Assembly: GCA_003158885.1 (NCBI GenBank)
Contig: PMLN01000241.1
Span: 1 to 6,943 of the forward strand
DNA: 6,943 nt
Direction: 5' to 3'
Source of the DNA: Anaerolineae bacterium
GTDB taxonomy: Bacteria; Chloroflexota; Anaerolineae; Anaerolineales; Villigracilaceae
In this document: piece by piece, positions 4,833 to 6,943 of the stretch
How the letters are laid out: every line of letters begins with the position of its first letter
How positions within the stretch are numbered: the stretch's first letter is position 1
Notes under the pieces: model-generated
The model's database searches: none
Seen by the model: the letters and a program-made list of their open reading frames with translations, nothing else
Told to the model about the DNA's origin: nothing
Program-made: the position numbers and the translations under genes

Positions 4833-5696
4833 TCATGGTGTGAAAACGATGGATGAACTTATGCAACTGCCGTTCAGACCTTTCTTGGTGCAAAGCTTGA
4901 TCGTGGCACGCAATTTATCGCCGGTGGGATCATAGCTGAAAGGCTGCGCGCTTATCACAAGTGAACTGCCGGGGACAAAATTGGTCTGCGATACCACGAC
5001 AAGGCATCCATTTTGGTTCTGAAAGCCATCGGTGGTTTTGAGTACGCTTTTACTGGTGACCGAATCAAATACGGTAATGCTTACCGACCTGTAGATGTTG
5101 GATGTGTTATTGACCAGTTTGAATTCAGTCCACCAATTCTGGCAGGAGTCCAACCCGACATAATCAATCGAAAAATTTGGCAGGGAAGTCGGAGTGGGCC
5201 AGGCCGTATAAATTGGAATGGCGGATAAATTACCGGATAGGGCAGCGTACTTTCCCGAAATCCAGCAAAAACCGGAGGAATTATCGGGGTTGCGGATATA
5301 CCAGTATGAGCCGGATGTTCCGCGTCCATAAACCTGTGCCGTTTCCCCAACCATAAAGTACCCCACTACATCGTAAACCATGCCCGGCCCGTTGCGGCAA
5401 TTAGTCGGAACGGAAACGCTGACAAAAGGATAATAAGGTGTAAAGGTCGAGAAGATGATCGGTGAGGGGGTTCCGGTGGCGGTGAGGGTTGGCGAAGGCG
5501 TCAGCGTTGGGCCGGGAGTAAATGTCTCTACAGGTATCGGCGATGGAGCGTACCCGGTCAATTGGGCAATCACGGTTTGTGCGGCGGATGTGCTGATGGC
5601 ATTTGGATTGGCAATGGAAAAACCGGGCAGCATACAAGCCAGGCTGCTCAAAATCAATACAACTATGAGTGGATAAAGCAAATTGGATCTTTGCAT
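4833..5696 (-). CDS. Secreted, probably lipid-anchored protein with Pro/Thr linker and SH3-like domain
   Basis: The 287-residue protein begins with a signal peptide (residues 1-20, hydrophobic core LIVVLILSSLA). C21 follows in SSLAC, an imperfect lipobox, so lipid attachment outside the membrane is likely but not certain. Residues about 50-88 form a Pro/Thr/Ser-rich linker (TFTPGPTLTPSPTLTATGTP), common in Chloroflexota surface proteins. Residues 93-150 look like a bacterial SH3 domain (PTNCRNGPGMVYDVVGYF... GFCWISGKY). C100 and C144 are placed to form a disulfide; such domains often bind cell wall or ligands. A second Pro/Thr linker (about 163-173) leads to a beta-rich C-terminal domain (176-287) with four cysteines (C185, C231, C269, C278) that I cannot name. 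The ATG at 5694-5696 has AGGTGG about 8 nt upstream. It begins 48 nt after the MFS stop, so co-transcription is possible. Confidence 0.85.
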   Translation of the reverse strand: MQRSNLLYPLIVVLILSSLACMLPGFSIANPNAISTSAAQTVIAQLTGYAPSPIPVETFTPGPTLTPSPTLTATGTPSPIIFSTFTPYYPFVSVSVPTNCRNGPGMVYDVVGYFMVGETAQVYGRGTSGSYWYIRNPDNSSGFCWISGKYAALSGNLSAIPIYTAWPTPTSLPNFSIDYVGLDSCQNWWTEFKLVNNTSNIYRSVSITVFDSVTSKSVLKTTDGFQNQNGCLVVVSQTNFVPGSSLVISAQPFSYDPTGDKLRATIKLCTKKGLNGSCISSSIVFTP

Positions 5697-5744
5697 TCTT
5701 CATCCACCTTCATAACGTTGATCCACCCTGTCAAGTTCCTGATT

Positions 5745-6943
5745 TTAATCTTTTCCGGAAAAAGTCTTCCTCATCCATTCAAGAATATGCGGCAGGATGA
5801 CGATCTTCTTTTGCATCTCAGCCAGGGCCAGCGCCGCAAAAATATTGAACATCATGGCGATCAGTGCAACGATCAGAAAGCCGAAGCGCTGATAAACAAA
5901 AGTGGACAACAATGCCCCGAGGCCGCGCCCGATGGAAAAGCCGATCAGGTTCAAGGCCAGGGCGGTTGCGCGCGCCTGGGGGACGGCTTCGGTCATCATC
6001 GGGATCTGGCTGACGGTCATATACTCGAATGAGATATAAAAAAGAAACAATCCGATCAATGCGCCAACTTCCGTGCGGCCGATGAAAGGCAAAAGGAGGG
6101 AGGCGGCCATATTGCCGGCCAGACCGGCCATGATCGCGCGCGGCTTCCCGATCCGATCCGTGACCAAGGCTACGAGCCCCTCCCCGCTCAGTTCGGCGAA
6201 GCCGATTACGGCGGAAGCGCCCGCCAGGGCCGCAATCTGCAAGCCGAATGAATCCGAGAGCCACACGCCGAAGATCAAGTTGACCATCTCATTGGCGGCG
6301 CTCGACCATAAGGCGATGGAGGCACAGGCCAAAGCGGGAACGGAGGTGAGAATCACGCGCCAGTGAACGCTTGAATTGGTATCAGGCTGATAATGAACAT
6401 CCGTCTGGGGGATCATCCACCAGATGACGATGAACATTCCAACACCCAGGACTGCCAATACAGGAAACGGTGCGGACCAACCGGAATGTGCGATCAACAG
6501 GCCTGCCAACGGCACGCCTGCAATAAACGCCAGCGACCACGACATTTCGGTGATGGCGATAGTCGTGCCGCGCTGTTCGTATGGCACGCGGTCGCCAAAG
6601 AAAGCTTGAATGGCCGGATCGAATAAAGCCTTGCTGAGAACACCAAAGATCAAAGCAATCGTTAAAGTCAACAGGCTCGGATGAACGGCCACTGCGCTGA
6701 CACCGATGGTAAAGGTCACAATTCCAGCCAACATCGCAACCTTGCGCCCGCGTTGATCGGCAAGAGGCGCAAGGAACGGGCTCAGCACGCCGGCCAGATT
6801 TCTTCCCGTCAATACAAAAGAGATGGCGGTCACATCCACGCCGAGGCCGCGCGCAAAGATGGATAGGAATGGATAGGCCATCCGGTGCAGGGTATTCAAG
6901 ATGAACCGCAGCAAGGTAATAACGATGAGTTGAATACGGGTGG
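5745..6943 (-). CDS. MFS transporter, 12 TM (N-terminus cut by right window edge)
   Basis: The open frame reaches the right edge of the window. The first in-frame start candidate inside is a TTG at 6912-6914, but nine more codons (TRIQLIVIT) continue the same hydrophobic first helix to the edge, so the true start lies beyond. From the TTG it gives 389 residues of a major facilitator superfamily permease. The cytoplasmic loop between helices 2 and 3 carries motif A as PLADQRGRKVAM (50-61), and alternating hydrophobic segments fit twelve membrane helices. The protein ends in a basic tail (residues about 369-389, QKKIVILPHILEWMRKTFSGKD). Proton- or gradient-driven export or uptake of a small molecule is expected; the substrate cannot be told from sequence or neighbours. 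No terminator is visible after its TAA, so it may share a transcript with the lipoprotein gene 48 nt downstream. Confidence 0.9.
   Translation of the reverse strand, partial: TRIQLIVITLLRFILNTLHRMAYPFLSIFARGLGVDVTAISFVLTGRNLAGVLSPFLAPLADQRGRKVAMLAGIVTFTIGVSAVAVHPSLLTLTIALIFGVLSKALFDPAIQAFFGDRVPYEQRGTTIAITEMSWSLAFIAGVPLAGLLIAHSGWSAPFPVLAVLGVGMFIVIWWMIPQTDVHYQPDTNSSVHWRVILTSVPALACASIALWSSAANEMVNLIFGVWLSDSFGLQIAALAGASAVIGFAELSGEGLVALVTDRIGKPRAIMAGLAGNMAASLLLPFIGRTEVGALIGLFLFYISFEYMTVSQIPMMTEAVPQARATALALNLIGFSIGRGLGALLSTFVYQRFGFLIVALIAMMFNIFAALALAEMQKKIVILPHILEWMRKTFSGKD

Noticed and set aside
5420..5560. Tandem DNA repeat in the lipoprotein gene
   Set aside because: The GGNGNNGG-like pattern comes from Pro/Thr linker codons and has no regular repeat unit length.
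5729..5734. TTGACA as a -35 box upstream of the SH3 lipoprotein gene
   Set aside because: It is a perfect -35 hexamer on the minus strand, but nothing resembling a -10 box lies 16-18 nt downstream; that position falls on the Shine-Dalgarno region.

Overview
The window looks like a chromosomal segment of a Chloroflexota bacterium, most likely of the Anaerolineae type. That placement is inference from style: a lipoprotein with a Pro/Thr-rich linker and an SH3-like domain, the N-terminus of a MalT/LuxR-type STAND ATPase regulator, and single catabolic genes among MFS and methyltransferase genes. No rRNA or other phylogenetic marker is present. Every supportable gene lies on the minus strand, so transcription runs from right to left.

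In order of transcription: a 12-TM MFS transporter cut at its N-terminus by the window edge (5745-6943); a secreted, probably lipid-anchored SH3-domain protein (4833-5696); a class I SAM methyltransferase (4170-4772) with a hairpin terminator; an unrecognised AT-rich gene (3597-4112) with a TATAAT box almost touching its start codon; a short relic of a hutI 5' end (3554-3589); a DUF1304 membrane protein (3112-3471); imidazolonepropionase hutI (1834-3108); a 63-aa two-TM protein (1629-1820); a strong bidirectional terminator (1576-1610); then a second unit with its own promoter, made of a wrecked arginase gene (1129-1409) followed after 3 nt by an inositol-monophosphatase-family enzyme (343-1125). 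Last comes the first 86 codons of a MalT-like regulator (1-260).

DUF1304, hutI and the 63-aa protein are packed tightly (3-nt and 13-nt gaps) and probably form one transcript ending at the terminator. HutI performs the third step of histidine degradation, but no hutH, hutU or working hutG is visible here. The arginase gene keeps its promoter, Shine-Dalgarno site, N-terminal motif and C-terminal motif, but has lost about 200 central codons including the metal site and also carries a frameshift. It probably now serves only as a leader for the phosphatase gene.

I found no convincing new multi-gene system. The points most worth a second look are the arginase wreck, the second divergent copy of the hutI start codon region, and the compositionally foreign orphan gene beside it. 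The only intergenic stretch over 150 bases is 1410-1628, which holds a promoter and a terminator; no stretch over 300 bases lacks a gene.
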